This document shows positions 45,844 to 57,352 of a stretch of 64,000 nt of DNA, piece after piece (the first letter of the stretch is position 1; each line of letters starts with the position of its first letter). The notes beneath the pieces are model-generated. The model had not been told where the DNA came from and ran no database searches. It saw nothing but the letters and a program-made list of their open reading frames with translations. Position numbers and translations under genes: made by a program. This DNA comes from Streptomyces sp. yr375. GTDB taxonomy: Bacteria > Actinomycetota > Actinomycetes > Streptomycetales > Streptomycetaceae. The DNA lies in the NCBI RefSeq assembly GCF_900110755.1, contig NZ_FOFF01000019.1:79557-143556 (forward strand), read 5' to 3'.

Positions 45844-46221
45844 TCAGCCGGCGGTGTAGGCGGTGTACTCGTCGGCGGACAGCAGCTCCTGCTGCTCGCC
45901 CGCGACCCGTACCTTGAACAGCCACCCGCCCCCGAAGGGGGCGGAGTTCACCAGCGACGGGTCGTCGGCGACGTCCTGGTTGACCTCGACGATCTCGCCG
46001 TCGACCGGCGAGTACAGCTCGCTGACCGACTTGGTCGACTCCAGCTCACCGCAGGACTCGCCCGCGGTCACCGAGTCACCGGCCGCCGGAAGCTGCACGA
46101 ACACCACGTCGCCGAGCGCGTTCGCCGCGTGCTCCGTGATGCCGACCGTCGCGACGCCGTCCTCGACGTCCGACAGCCACTCGTGCTCCTTGCTGTAGCG
46201 CAGGTGCTGGGGGTTGTTCAT
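45844..46221 (-). CDS. gcvH: Glycine cleavage system H protein
   Basis: 125 residues from ATG 46221. The lipoyl-domain start is LRYSKEHEWLSDVEDGVATV; the lipoylated lysine is in GELESTKSVSELYSPVDGE. It shuttles the aminomethyl group between the P, T and L proteins. It sits between gcvT (upstream) and glyA. gcvP is not in the window and is usually unlinked in Streptomyces. Confidence 0.95.
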   Translation of the reverse strand: MNNPQHLRYSKEHEWLSDVEDGVATVGITEHAANALGDVVFVQLPAAGDSVTAGESCGELESTKSVSELYSPVDGEIVEVNQDVADDPSLVNSAPFGGGWLFKVRVAGEQQELLSADEYTAYTAG

Positions 46222-46347
46222 GGCCTGAATTCTCCTGTACGCGGGGAGTGCTGGTGAATGGGGGTCTACTGAAACCGTGCGTGAGCAGCGCGAAGGTGCG
46301 CAGAGTCACGCACGGGGGCGCGACTTCGGGGCGTGTCTTCGGCCCCG

Positions 46348-46407
46348 GTGTCCACGCCAGTGTCCACGCCAGTGTCCACGTCGGTGTCCACGTCGGTGTC
46401 GGCGTCA
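46348..46407 (-). repeat. 12-bp tandem repeat between gcvT and gcvH
   Basis: Read on the plus strand, units of 12 bp begin GTGTC: GTGTCCACGCCA twice, GTGTCCACGTCG twice, then GTGTCGGCGTCA, followed to about 46424 by two shorter GTGTCT pieces. The array occupies most of the 200-bp gap between gcvT and gcvH and adjoins the gcvT stop. Replication slippage is the likely origin; no known function. Confidence 0.75.
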
Positions 46408-46421
46408 GTGTCTGTCAGTGT

Positions 46422-47549
<1,128 letters not shown>

Positions 47550-47584
47550 CGGACGGTCGTCTCCCAAGGCATGACGGCGAGGTC

Positions 47585-47826
47585 GGTCCTCCCCATCTGT
47601 CATCGGAACCTGAGAGGTTCGTCATGACGGCCCGTGCGACGGGGTCGGTCATGACTTGCACCTTGGGTGGAGCCACCGGAGGGTGACCCGCTTTTCAGAT
47701 GTGCCTCGCCCGCGCGGTAACGGGGACCTGAGAGATTCAAGGGAGGGACTTGCTCCTTCGGCGCCCCGGCACAGCGATGCGATGGCGATGCAAGGCTGCT
47801 GCTGCCGAGGACTCTCCCGCGCGGAT
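47585..47826 (-). promoter_or_regulatory. Tandem glycine riboswitch in the gcvT leader
   Basis: Reading leftwards, the segment carries hallmark glycine-aptamer sequences: CGGGAGAGTCC near 47823, GCGCCGAAGGAGCAA (complement of 47749-47763) and CTCTCAGGT twice, at about 47727-47735 and 47607-47615. The paired CTCTCAGGT elements about 120 nt apart indicate two aptamers, a typical co-operative arrangement. It ends 36 nt before the gcvT start, where TGGGGAGGACC may provide access-controlled translation signals. In this class glycine turns on the cleavage system. Confidence 0.85.
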
Positions 47827-48027
47827 TCGAACGGCCGGTATGCAGTTGGCGCGGCCATCATCGCACGGGCCACCCCGATCGCGGCAGGCCACATCCGTAA
47901 CGGGCCAGGCCGCATCTGTAACCGGCCTGTGTCGGTAACCGCACGAAATCGCGAGGCGCGACGCATTACCTTCTCTTTACGCTCGGTGGGGATGAGGACT
48001 ACCTGACCCCAGGGGAGGACGATCACG
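47827..48027. other. Promoter region for gcvT and the P-loop gene
   Basis: The divergent spacer contains a degenerate direct repeat, CATCCGTAACGGGCCAGGC followed by CATCTGTAACCGGCC (about 47891-47927). Specific promoter boxes cannot be assigned with confidence. Confidence 0.35.
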
Positions 48028-48711
48028 GTGAACAGGACGACCACGGCCAGGACCACTGCATTCGCGACCGCTTCGGGACTCGCGCTGCCCGCGCAGCCCG
48101 GCGCCCCGACCCGGGAGGCGTGCGGCGCGCAGCCCGGGCCCGTCGTCCGCGACCTGCGCGAGCGGGCCGGCCGCAGCCCGCACGGCCTGCTCTTCGGCCC
48201 CCGCGACCTGGTCGTGGTCACCGGCCTGCCCGGCAGCGGCAAGTCCACGCTCATGAAGCGGGCCGTGAGCGGCGTCCGCATCGACTCCCAGGACACCCGC
48301 GACCGCTGGGACGCCCGCGCGCCCCGCTTCCTGCCCTACGCCCTCTACCGCCCCCTCGTCCGCCTCGCCCACTACGCCGGACTGCACCGCGCCCTGCGCG
48401 GCGGCGCGGGCGTCGTCGTGCACGACTGCGGTACGCAGACCTGGGTGCGCGACTGGCTGGCCCGCGAGGCCCGCCGCCGCGGCGGCACCCTCCACCTGCT
48501 CCTGCTCGACGTCGGCGCCGACACGGCCCTGGAGGGCCAGCGCGAGCGCGGCCGGGGCGTCTCGCGGTACGCGTTCCTGCGCCACCGGCACGCCGCCTCG
48601 CGGCTGCTGCGCTCGGTGGAGCAGGGCCGGCTGCCCGAGGGCTGCGGCTCGGCGGTCCTGCTCGACCGCGCCGCGGCCGACACCCTGCGCCGGATCGGTT
48701 TCACCGGCTGA
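48028..48711 (+). CDS. P-loop ATPase / kinase-like protein
   Basis: 227 residues from GTG 48028, with GGGGAGGACG upstream. The Walker A motif is GPRDLVVVTGLPGSGKSTLM (about residues 57-76). Later text (RIDSQDTRDRWDARAPRFLP, VVHDCGTQTWVRDWLAREAR) resembles the zeta-toxin/AAA_33 kinase group with an aspartate-containing second motif. Substrate unknown. It is divergent from gcvT and followed by the SseB-like gene 103 nt later. Confidence 0.8.
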   Translation: MNRTTTARTTAFATASGLALPAQPGAPTREACGAQPGPVVRDLRERAGRSPHGLLFGPRDLVVVTGLPGSGKSTLMKRAVSGVRIDSQDTRDRWDARAPRFLPYALYRPLVRLAHYAGLHRALRGGAGVVVHDCGTQTWVRDWLAREARRRGGTLHLLLLDVGADTALEGQRERGRGVSRYAFLRHRHAASRLLRSVEQGRLPEGCGSAVLLDRAAADTLRRIGFTG

Positions 48712-48814
48712 GCACGGCGACCGGAGAACCGGCGGCTCGGGGACTGTCACCGGTACCCGCTAGCCTTCAGCCACAGCAGAGTGAAGTGAGCAGTTCTTAG
48801 CAGGCGGTAGGCAG

Positions 48815-49621
48815 ATGGACTTCCCCCCGGCGGACTACCCGACGGACTTCTCCGCGGACTTCCCGGCGCAGGCGCACCCCCATTCGCACGGCGGATGGCC
48901 CGGCAACGAGCTGGAGGAGGTGCTCTCCGTCTCCCTCGGCGTGCCCGCGGCCGGCGGCCGGATCGTCGAGGTGCTCGGCCGCAGCTTCGTCTGGGTGCCG
49001 CTGCCGGGCGGCGGCGGCCCGCACAGCGGCCCCCTCGACCTGCCCACGCTGGACCTCGACGGCCAGGTCTACGTGCCGGTCTTCAGCTCCGAGGAGCAGT
49101 TCCGCCAGGTCGTCGGCTCGCACATGTCGTTCACGATCGCACCGGCCGTGGAGTTCGCCCGCGGGCTGCCCCCGCAGGTGGGGATCCTGGTGAACCCCGA
49201 GGGCATGGTCGGCATCCCGCTGCCGCCGCCGGCCGTGGCCGAGCTGTGCCGGGCGGGCCGCACTCCGCTGGACGGCCCCTCGGGCGGCGGCCGGGTCCGC
49301 CTCTACGAGCCCGACTGGCAGGACGACCCGGTGGACTTCCTCGCCGCGGCCTCGGCCGAGTTCGACGCCACGGGCGTGGTCCGCACGGCCCGCCGCTGCC
49401 TCGCCGCGATCGAGACGGCGGACCCGGTGATGTTCGTAGGAGTCGAACTCACCCAGTGGGAAGGCGACTTCCGCGCCCTCCCCCTGGAGGCCCTGGGCCG
49501 AGCCCTCAACACCACCCCACCCCCCTGGCCGGTCAACCTCGTCCTCCTGGACGTGACCCAGGACCCGGTAGCCGAATGGATGAGGGAAAGGGCCCGCCCC
49601 TTCTACACGAGCCTTCACTAG
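48815..49621 (+). CDS. SseB-like protein (enhanced serine sensitivity)
   Basis: 268 residues from ATG 48815. Family text covers GNELEEVLSVSLGVPAAGGR, PLDLPTLDLDGQVYVPVFSS, SEEQFRQVVGSHMSFTIAPA and a C-terminal FVGVELTQWEGDFRALPLEA, ending with WMRERARPFYTSLH. In E. coli SseB overexpression makes cells sensitive to serine; the biochemical role is unknown. It is followed by a second, paralogous gene at 49793. Proximity to sdaA, glyA and gcv genes is suggestive. Confidence 0.85.
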   Translation: MDFPPADYPTDFSADFPAQAHPHSHGGWPGNELEEVLSVSLGVPAAGGRIVEVLGRSFVWVPLPGGGGPHSGPLDLPTLDLDGQVYVPVFSSEEQFRQVVGSHMSFTIAPAVEFARGLPPQVGILVNPEGMVGIPLPPPAVAELCRAGRTPLDGPSGGGRVRLYEPDWQDDPVDFLAAASAEFDATGVVRTARRCLAAIETADPVMFVGVELTQWEGDFRALPLEALGRALNTTPPPWPVNLVLLDVTQDPVAEWMRERARPFYTSLH

Positions 49622-49649
49622 GCATCGGCCCGAGCGGCAGCCCACCCGA

Positions 49650-49710
49650 AGGGGCGCGGGGAACTGCGCGCCCAGCCACACTCAACTTGCATCCGCCGAC
49701 GCACAATCAG
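49650..49710. repeat. Streptomyces-type intergenic repeat element
   Basis: AGGGGCGCGGGGAACTGCGC at 49650-49669 followed by GCCCAGCCACACTC is the form of a short element I recall as scattered between genes in many Streptomyces genomes. It lies between the two SseB-like genes. Identification is from memory of the motif only. Confidence 0.5.
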
Positions 49711-49792
49711 CCCCGAGCTCTCAACGGCTCGGCCCAGCGGAGCGCCTAAGCTGGACCAGAACGCAGGGCAACTTCCGAAGGGGCGATAAAAA

Positions 49793-50608
49793 GTGAGCGC
49801 TGGCACTGCCGCGACCGGCTCGGTCGAGCACATGCTGCGCCAGGTCACGCCCGGGCGCTACGACGCCTACGAGGCGCTCCTGCGCGCCCTCGCGACCCCC
49901 GCCGCCGGCCGCCTCTGGATGCTCCTGTGGCACGGCCAGGCCGGCTCCCCGGACGCCCAGTACGGGAACATGGAGGTCGACGGCCACGGCTACGCCCCCT
50001 GCGTGACCTCCGCCCAGGAACTCAGCGCGAGCGGCTGGAACCGCTCGTACGAGGTGGTCGACGGAGTCGACGCGGCCCGCACCCTCTACCCCGACCACTA
50101 CGGCCTGTGGCTGAACCCGCACGCCCCCGGCGGCGGCGTCGGCATCCCCTGGCTGGACCTGCGCCGCATCGCCACCGGTCTGGAACGCCAGCCGGCCGGC
50201 CCGCTGCGGCTGTCCGAGCCCGGCATCGAGATCCCGCAGTTCTACGCCCTGCTCGCGCAGAACGCCCACCGCACCTCGGCGGTCCGCGCCCTGCGCCGCG
50301 CCTGGGTGCAGCCCGCCCTGGGCGCCCCCTACCTGGCCCTCGGCCTCGACGTGTACGACTCCTCGCCGTCGGCCGTGGACGCCGTACGGGCGATGATGCA
50401 GCAGTCGATCGGCGCGGTGCCGGACGGGCTGCCGGTGTCGACGGTCGCCATGACCGACGAGTACGACCCGGTCGTGATGTGGATGCGCGCCAACGCCCGC
50501 CCCTTCTACGACCGCGAGGCCCACGCCCACGCCCACGCCCCGGCCCCGGCACCGGCCGCCCAGGCCCCCGTGGGCGGCTACGGCTACCCGCCCACCGGCC
50601 GCTACTGA
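49793..50608 (+). CDS. SseB-like protein (second copy)
   Basis: 271 residues from GTG 49793, close behind GAAGGGGCGA. It shares the final motif (MWMRANARPFYDREAHAHAH) and the middle pattern of the gene at 48815 but has little N-terminal likeness: VEHMLRQVTPGRYDAYEALL ... GRLWMLLWHGQAGSPDAQYG. The C-terminus adds a His/Pro/Ala-rich tail ending in GYGYPPTGRY. The pair is a divergent tandem duplication. Role unknown. Confidence 0.8.
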   Translation: MSAGTAATGSVEHMLRQVTPGRYDAYEALLRALATPAAGRLWMLLWHGQAGSPDAQYGNMEVDGHGYAPCVTSAQELSASGWNRSYEVVDGVDAARTLYPDHYGLWLNPHAPGGGVGIPWLDLRRIATGLERQPAGPLRLSEPGIEIPQFYALLAQNAHRTSAVRALRRAWVQPALGAPYLALGLDVYDSSPSAVDAVRAMMQQSIGAVPDGLPVSTVAMTDEYDPVVMWMRANARPFYDREAHAHAHAPAPAPAAQAPVGGYGYPPTGRY

Positions 50609-50985
50609 CGCCCGAGCCTCTCCCGCCCCTCCCACATCTCTCGCCTCTCCCGCACCTCCCGCCTCTCCCCGCTTCCCTGGTCTCCTACCGTGAAGTAGGT
50701 TTCAGATGTCTTCGCGCGTAGATAGCGGCGATTGATTCCGTTTCTGTCCTGTCTGGCCCGATTCGTTCGCGTCCGAGGGACGTTACCCGGCGTCCGGATA
50801 ACGGAATCCTTCTACCCGCATCACGTTTACGCATCCATTCACGGCCAAGTCTGGCAACAGATCGCCAAAGCGTTGAAGACTCCCGCACCAGGGGGCTCGT
50901 CCCCCCTGCGTATTACGGACTGATCACGCCGCTACCGCGGCAAAGTGCGGGCCGGCTACCGCCGGTTGAGAGGGGTCCCTGCCAG
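50609..50985. other. Upstream region of the oligopeptide transporter operon
   Basis: A 377-bp spacer. The first 80 bp are an imperfect CCTCTCCCGC-like pyrimidine repeat (about 50617-50682). The remainder should hold the promoter and leader; no specific site can be assigned. GAGGGGTCCC precedes the permease start. Confidence 0.4.
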
Positions 50986-51993
50986 ATGACGGCACCATTG
51001 CACGAGCCGACCGCGGAAGCGGCCCCGAGCGCGGCCGAGGAAGCGGCGGTAGCAGCCGGCGACGCCAAGGCCGTACAGGGTCGTTCCCTGGGCCGGATCG
51101 CCTGGGAGCGCCTCAAGCGGGACAAGCTGGCCCTCACGGGCGGCGTCGTGGTGCTCTTCCTCGTCGTGATCGCGCTGTTCGCGCCGGTCATCACCGGGCT
51201 GCTCGGGCAGGACCCGAACGAGTACCACGAGAACCTCATCGACCCGCTGTTCGGTACCCCCACGGGTTCGTTGGGCGGTCTCAGCGGCGAGCATCTGCTC
51301 GGCGTCGAGCCGGTCAACGGCCGTGACATCTTCGCCCGCATCCTCTACGGCGCCCGGATCTCCCTGCTGGTCGGCTTCCTGTCCGCAGTGGTCGCCGTGA
51401 TCCTCGGAACGGTGCTGGGCATCCTCGCCGGCTTCTTCGGCGGCTGGGTCGACTCCCTGATCAGCCGGGTGATGGACGGTCTGCTGGCGTTCCCGCAGCT
51501 TCTGTTCATCATCGCGCTGGTCTCCGTCATGCCGAACGACATGCTGGGCCTCACCGGCTCCAGCGTGCGCGTCTTCGTGATGATCCTGGTCATCGGCTTC
51601 TTCGGCTGGCCCTACATCGGACGCGTGGTGCGCGGCCAGACGCTCTCGCTGCGTGAGCGCGAGTACGTCGAAGCCGCCCGGTCGCTGGGCGCGGGACGGC
51701 TGTACATCCTGTTCAAGGAACTGCTGCCCAACCTCGTCGCCCCGATCGTCGTGTACACGACGATGATGATCCCCACCAACATCCTCACCGAGGCGGCGCT
51801 CAGCTTCCTGGGCGTCGGCGTCAAGCCGCCCACCGCCTCGTGGGGACAGATGCTCTCGAGCGCGATCGACTACTACGAGTCGGACCCCATGTACATGGTG
51901 GTCCCGGGTGTGGCGATCTTCATCACCGTGCTGGCCTTCAACCTCTTCGGCGACGGCATCCGGGACGCGCTGGACCCGAAGGCCTCCCGCTGA
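50986..51993 (+). CDS. Oligopeptide ABC transporter permease (DppC/OppC-like)
   Basis: 335 residues from ATG 50986. An N-terminal cytoplasmic region is followed by the span LTGGVVVLFLVVIALFAPVI, a periplasmic loop, and the binding-protein-dependent permease domain with YVEAARSLGAGRLYILFKEL, close to the EAA motif. LLPNLVAPIVVYTTMMIPTN and GVGVKPPTASWGQML are typical of OppC/DppC. It is first in an operon (permease C, binding protein, permease B, two ATPases), the same order as the bldK oligopeptide operon; it is probably a paralogue rather than bldK itself. Confidence 0.9.
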   Translation: MTAPLHEPTAEAAPSAAEEAAVAAGDAKAVQGRSLGRIAWERLKRDKLALTGGVVVLFLVVIALFAPVITGLLGQDPNEYHENLIDPLFGTPTGSLGGLSGEHLLGVEPVNGRDIFARILYGARISLLVGFLSAVVAVILGTVLGILAGFFGGWVDSLISRVMDGLLAFPQLLFIIALVSVMPNDMLGLTGSSVRVFVMILVIGFFGWPYIGRVVRGQTLSLREREYVEAARSLGAGRLYILFKELLPNLVAPIVVYTTMMIPTNILTEAALSFLGVGVKPPTASWGQMLSSAIDYYESDPMYMVVPGVAIFITVLAFNLFGDGIRDALDPKASR

Positions 51994-52109
51994 CGGCCGA
52001 CCGCCGAGCCGCTGACCTGCCCCATCACAGCACCCCAGCACCCCCAGCACCCCAACCGTCCCGTGGCCTCACACGGGGTATCTCTCATCTATCCGGAGGA
52101 TCCGAGATC

Positions 52110-53906
52110 GTGACTACCCAACGCACCTCAGGGCGGCGGAAGCAGGCGTTCGCCGCTGCTGCCGCGGTCGCCGCGCTGCTGACCACGGCGGCGTGCGGCG
52201 GTGGCGGAGACGACAACAAGGGCTCGAGCACCGGCGCCGCCGGCTTCGACGCCGCGAACAACAAGGTCGCTCAGGCGTCGCTGGCCAAGAAGGGCGGCAC
52301 CCTGAAGTTCGGTGCCGCGCAGGATGCCGACTCGTGGGACACCACGCGTGGTTACTACGGCATGATGTGGAACTTCGCCCGCTACTACAGCCGTCAGCTC
52401 GTCACGAACAAGGCCGAGCCGGGCGCCGCGGGCGCCGAGATCACCCCGGACCTCGCCACCTCGACCGCCAAGGTCACGGACGACGGCAAGACCTACACGT
52501 ACACCCTGCGTGACGGCAGCACGTGGGAGGACGGCAAGCCGATCACGTCCAAGGACGTGAAGTACGGCATCGAGCGCGTGTGGGCGCAGGACGTGCTGTC
52601 CGGCGGTCCGACGTACCTGAAGGACGTGCTCGACCCGACCGGCGCGTACAAGGGCCCCTACAAGGACACCTCCGCGGACAAGCTGGGTCTGAAGGCGATC
52701 GACACGCCCGACGACAAGACCATCGTCTTCCACCTCCCGCAGGCCAACTCGGACTTCGAGGAGATGCTGGCCCTGGTCTCGGCCTCGCCGGTCCGCCAGG
52801 ACATGGACACCAAGTCCAAGTACGGCCTGAAGCCGTTCTCCTCGGGCCCGTACAAGTTCGCGTCCTACGCCCCGGGCAAGGACCTGAAGCTGGTCCGCAA
52901 CACCAACTGGAAGCAGGCCTCGGACCCGGTCCGCAAGGCCTACCCGGACCAGATCAGCATCCAGTTCTTCTCGGACGCCAACCAGCTCGACCAGCGTCTG
53001 ATCAGCGGTGACCTGGACCTCGACCTGAACCAGACCGGCATGTCGCCGCAGGGCCGCACCACCGCCCTGAAGGAGCACAAGGCCAACCTGGACAACCCGG
53101 TCTCCGGCTACATCCGCTACGCGGTCTTCCCGCAGAGCGTGAAGCCGTTCGACAACATCGAGTGCCGCAAGGCCGTGATCTACGGCGCCGACCACGTGTC
53201 GCTGCAGACCGCCCGCGGCGGCCCGGTCGCCGGTGGCGACATCGGCACCAACATGCTGCCGCCGTCCGTCCCGGGCTCCGAGGGCCAGAAGTACGACCCG
53301 TACCAGATCTCCGGCGCCGACAAGAGCGGCAACGAGGCCAAGGCCAAGGCGGCTCTGAAGGCCTGCGGTCAGCCGAACGGCTTCAAGACCACCATCGCGG
53401 TGCGCAACAACAAGCCGGTCGAGGTGGCCACCGCCCAGTCCCTCCAGGCGTCGCTGAAGAAGATCGGCATCATCGCCGAGATCGACCAGTACGACGGCTC
53501 GCAGACCACCGGCATCATCGGCAGCCCCTCGAACGTGCAGAAGAAGGGCTACGGCATCATCATCATGGGCTGGGGTCCGGACTTCCCGTCCGTCCAGGGC
53601 TTCGGTCTGCCGCTGTGGAACAGCAAGTACATCGCGCAGAGCGGTAACAACAACTACGCGCTCATCAAGGACAAGACGATCGACGGCCTGTTCTCGTCGT
53701 ACGTCACCACCCTGGACGACGCCGGCAAGACCAAGATCGCCACGGAGATCAACCACAAGGTGATGGAGGGCGCGTACTACCTGCCCTTCGTCTTCGAGCG
53801 GTTCCTCAACTGGCGCTCGGACAACCTGGCGAACGTCTACACCACCGACGGTTACAGCGGTCAGTACGACTTCGTCAACCTCGGTCTGAAGAACCCGAAG
53901 AAGTAG
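52110..53906 (+). CDS. Oligopeptide-binding lipoprotein of the ABC transporter
   Basis: 598 residues from GTG 52110; CCGGAGGA sits 9 nt upstream. The signal peptide TSGRRKQAFAAAAAVAALLT ends at a lipobox with Cys29 (TTAAC-GGGG); the RRK suggests possible Tat export. The SBP_bac_5 domain spans about residues 65-590: TLKFGAAQDADSWDTTRGYY, TYTYTLRDGSTWEDGKPITS (family signature), DVKYGIERVWAQDV and ending LRWRSDNLANVYTTDGY-like text. It binds peptides on the cell surface. An intercistronic hairpin follows. Confidence 0.92.
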   Translation: MTTQRTSGRRKQAFAAAAAVAALLTTAACGGGGDDNKGSSTGAAGFDAANNKVAQASLAKKGGTLKFGAAQDADSWDTTRGYYGMMWNFARYYSRQLVTNKAEPGAAGAEITPDLATSTAKVTDDGKTYTYTLRDGSTWEDGKPITSKDVKYGIERVWAQDVLSGGPTYLKDVLDPTGAYKGPYKDTSADKLGLKAIDTPDDKTIVFHLPQANSDFEEMLALVSASPVRQDMDTKSKYGLKPFSSGPYKFASYAPGKDLKLVRNTNWKQASDPVRKAYPDQISIQFFSDANQLDQRLISGDLDLDLNQTGMSPQGRTTALKEHKANLDNPVSGYIRYAVFPQSVKPFDNIECRKAVIYGADHVSLQTARGGPVAGGDIGTNMLPPSVPGSEGQKYDPYQISGADKSGNEAKAKAALKACGQPNGFKTTIAVRNNKPVEVATAQSLQASLKKIGIIAEIDQYDGSQTTGIIGSPSNVQKKGYGIIIMGWGPDFPSVQGFGLPLWNSKYIAQSGNNNYALIKDKTIDGLFSSYVTTLDDAGKTKIATEINHKVMEGAYYLPFVFERFLNWRSDNLANVYTTDGYSGQYDFVNLGLKNPKK

Positions 53907-53962
53907 TCCCGGCACACCCGCCGAACGGCACGAAAGGCAGGTGAAGGCCGGCGCGGCGTGAT

Positions 53963-53995
53963 CGCGGGCCACCGGAAGACCTCCGGTGGCCCGCG
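53963..53995 (+). terminator. Intra-operon attenuator hairpin after the binding-protein gene
   Basis: CGCGGGCCACCGGA (53963-53976) pairs perfectly with TCCGGTGGCCCGCG (53982-53995), a 14-bp stem with a 5-nt loop, 57 nt after the lipoprotein stop and 21 nt before the permease start. Such hairpins protect or terminate the upstream message so that binding protein is made in excess over the membrane parts. Confidence 0.75.
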
Positions 53996-54016
53996 GTCCG
54001 CGGCGGGCCGAGAGCT

Positions 54017-55011
<995 letters not shown>

Positions 55012-55015
<4 letters not shown>

Positions 55016-56109
55016 CCGAACTCAGCAAGAGCGGAGCGGCCGTGGGCGAGCCCACCCCCGCCTCGCCCGCGCCGACCTCCTTCCTCGAAGTGCGCGACCT
55101 CAAGGTGCACTTCCCGACCGACGACGGCCTGGTCAAGTCCGTCGACGGGCTCAGCTTCCAGTTGGAGAAGGGCAAGACCCTCGGCATCGTGGGCGAGTCC
55201 GGCTCCGGCAAGTCGGTGACCTCGCTCGGCATCATGGGCCTGCACACCGCCGGCCAGTACGGCAAGCGCAAGGCGCAGATCTCCGGCGAGATCTGGCTCG
55301 ACGGCACCGAGCTGCTGTCCGCCGACCCGGACCACGTGCGCAAGCTGCGCGGCCGGCAGATGGCGATGATCTTCCAGGACCCGCTGTCGGCGCTGCACCC
55401 GTACTACACGATCGGCCAGCAGATCGTGGAGGCGTACCGGATCCACCACCCCGTCGACAAGAAGACCGCCAAGCGCCGTGCGGTCGAGATGCTCGACCGG
55501 GTCGGCATCCCGCAGCCCGACAAGCGCGCCGACAGCTACCCGCACGAGTTCTCCGGCGGTATGCGCCAGCGCGCGATGATCGCGATGTCGCTGGTCAACA
55601 ACCCCGAGCTGCTGATCGCGGACGAGCCGACGACCGCCCTGGACGTGACCGTCCAGGCGCAGATCCTCGACCTCATCCGGGACCTGCAGAAGGAGTTCGG
55701 CTCCGCGGTCGTCGTCATCACCCACGACCTGGGCGTCGTCGCCGAACTCGCCGACGACATCCTGGTGATGTACGGCGGGCGCTGCGTCGAGCGGGGTCCG
55801 GCCGACAAGGTGTTCTACGAGCCCCGGCACCCCTACACCTGGGGGCTGCTCGGCTCGATGCCGCGGCTGGACCGTGAGCAGCAGGAGCGCCTGATCCCGG
55901 TCAAGGGCTCGCCGCCCTCGCTGATCAACATCCCGTCCGGCTGCGCCTTCAACCCGCGCTGCCCGTACGCGGACCTCCCGAAGGACAACGTGACCCGCAC
56001 CGTCCGGCCCGAGCTGGCCGAGGTCGGCAGCCGGCACTGGGCCGCCTGCCACCTGGGCACGGAGCAGCGGGAGCGGATCTGGACCGAAGAGATTGCGCCG
56101 AAGCTGTGA
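55012..56109 (+). CDS. Oligopeptide ABC transporter ATPase (DppD/OppD-like)
   Basis: 365 residues from GTG 55012, overlapping the permease stop by 4 nt. Walker A GESGSGKSVTSLGIMG, signature HEFSGGMRQRAMIAMSLV, Walker B LLIADEPTTALDVTVQAQ, and the C-terminal oligopeptide-transporter domain with a Cys-rich cluster (CAFNPRCPYAD ... CHLGTE), which binds an iron-sulfur cluster in relatives. The downstream ATPase overlaps it in the same way. Confidence 0.93.
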
Positions 56110-57320
56110 GTGACGACGAGAAAGCGGTGAACATTCCCGCGCAGGCCGACGCTCCGACGGAGCAGGGCGCGACCCTCACGAAGGACGCCGCCCCCGGCGA
56201 GGTCCTGCTGAAGGTCACCGGGCTGCAGAAGCACTTCCCGATCAAGAAGGGCCTGCTCCAGCGGCAGGTCGGCGCGGTGCACGCGGTCGACGGCATCGAC
56301 TTCGAGGTCCGCGCCGGTGAGACCCTCGGCGTCGTGGGCGAGTCCGGCTGCGGCAAGTCCACGATGGGCCGGCTGATCACCCGGCTGCTCGAACCGACCG
56401 CCGGCAAGGTCGAGTTCCAGGGCAAGGACATCACGCACCTCGGGGTGAGCGGCATGCGTCCGCTGCGCCGCGACGTGCAGATGATCTTCCAGGACCCGTA
56501 CTCGTCGCTGAACCCGCGCCACACCATCGGCACGATCATCGGCGCTCCCTTCAAGCTCCAGGGCGTCGAGCCCGAGGGCGGCATCAAGAAGGAAGTGCAG
56601 CGGCTGCTGTCGGTCGTGGGGCTCAACCCCGAGCACTACAACCGCTACCCGCACGAGTTCTCCGGCGGTCAGCGCCAGCGCATCGGCATCGCCCGCGCGC
56701 TCGCCCTGAACCCGAAGCTGGTCGTGGCCGACGAGCCGGTCTCGGCGCTGGACGTGTCGATCCAGGCGCAGGTCGTCAACCTGCTGGACGACCTCCAGCA
56801 GGAGCTCGGCCTGACGTACGTGATCATCGCGCACGACCTCTCGGTCGTCCGGCACGTCTCGGACCGGATCGCGGTGATGTACCTCGGCAAGATCGTGGAG
56901 CTGGCCGACCGCGACCTGCTCTACAAGACGCCGATGCACCCGTACACCAAGGCGCTCATGTCCGCGGTGCCGATCCCGGACCCGCGGCGCAGGAACGCCA
57001 AGAGCGACCGGATCCTGCTCAAGGGCGACGTGCCCTCGCCGATCTCCCCGCCGAGCGGCTGCCGTTTCCACACCCGGTGCTGGAAGGCGACGGAGATCTG
57101 CAAGACGACCGAGCCGGCGCTCGTGGAGCTGCGGCCCGGCCAGCAGGTCGCCTGCCACCACCCGGAGAACTTCGCGGACCAGGCCCCGCAGGACACCGTC
57201 CTGCTGACCGCCGCGAAGGAGGCGGCGGAACTGGTGCCGGACGAGATCCTCGCGGAGCCGACCGCCGGCGACAGCGACGGTGACGGTGACGGCGACAGCC
57301 AGGAGTCAACCGGCACGTAA
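56106..57320 (+). CDS. Oligopeptide ABC transporter ATPase (DppF/OppF-like)
   Basis: 404 residues from GTG 56106, overlapping the previous ATPase by 4 nt. Walker A is GESGCGKSTMGRLITRLLEP; the signature is HEFSGGQRQRIGIARALALN; Walker B is LVVADEPVSALDVSIQAQVV. C-terminal residues include CRFHTRCWKATEIC, and a Gly/Asp/Ser-rich tail ends the protein. It completes the five-gene transporter. A leader hairpin region for the peptidase follows immediately. Confidence 0.93.
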   Translation: MSDDEKAVNIPAQADAPTEQGATLTKDAAPGEVLLKVTGLQKHFPIKKGLLQRQVGAVHAVDGIDFEVRAGETLGVVGESGCGKSTMGRLITRLLEPTAGKVEFQGKDITHLGVSGMRPLRRDVQMIFQDPYSSLNPRHTIGTIIGAPFKLQGVEPEGGIKKEVQRLLSVVGLNPEHYNRYPHEFSGGQRQRIGIARALALNPKLVVADEPVSALDVSIQAQVVNLLDDLQQELGLTYVIIAHDLSVVRHVSDRIAVMYLGKIVELADRDLLYKTPMHPYTKALMSAVPIPDPRRRNAKSDRILLKGDVPSPISPPSGCRFHTRCWKATEICKTTEPALVELRPGQQVACHHPENFADQAPQDTVLLTAAKEAAELVPDEILAEPTAGDSDGDGDGDSQESTGT

Positions 57321-57352
57321 CGCATGACGAGTTGGCAAAGTCATGCACATGC

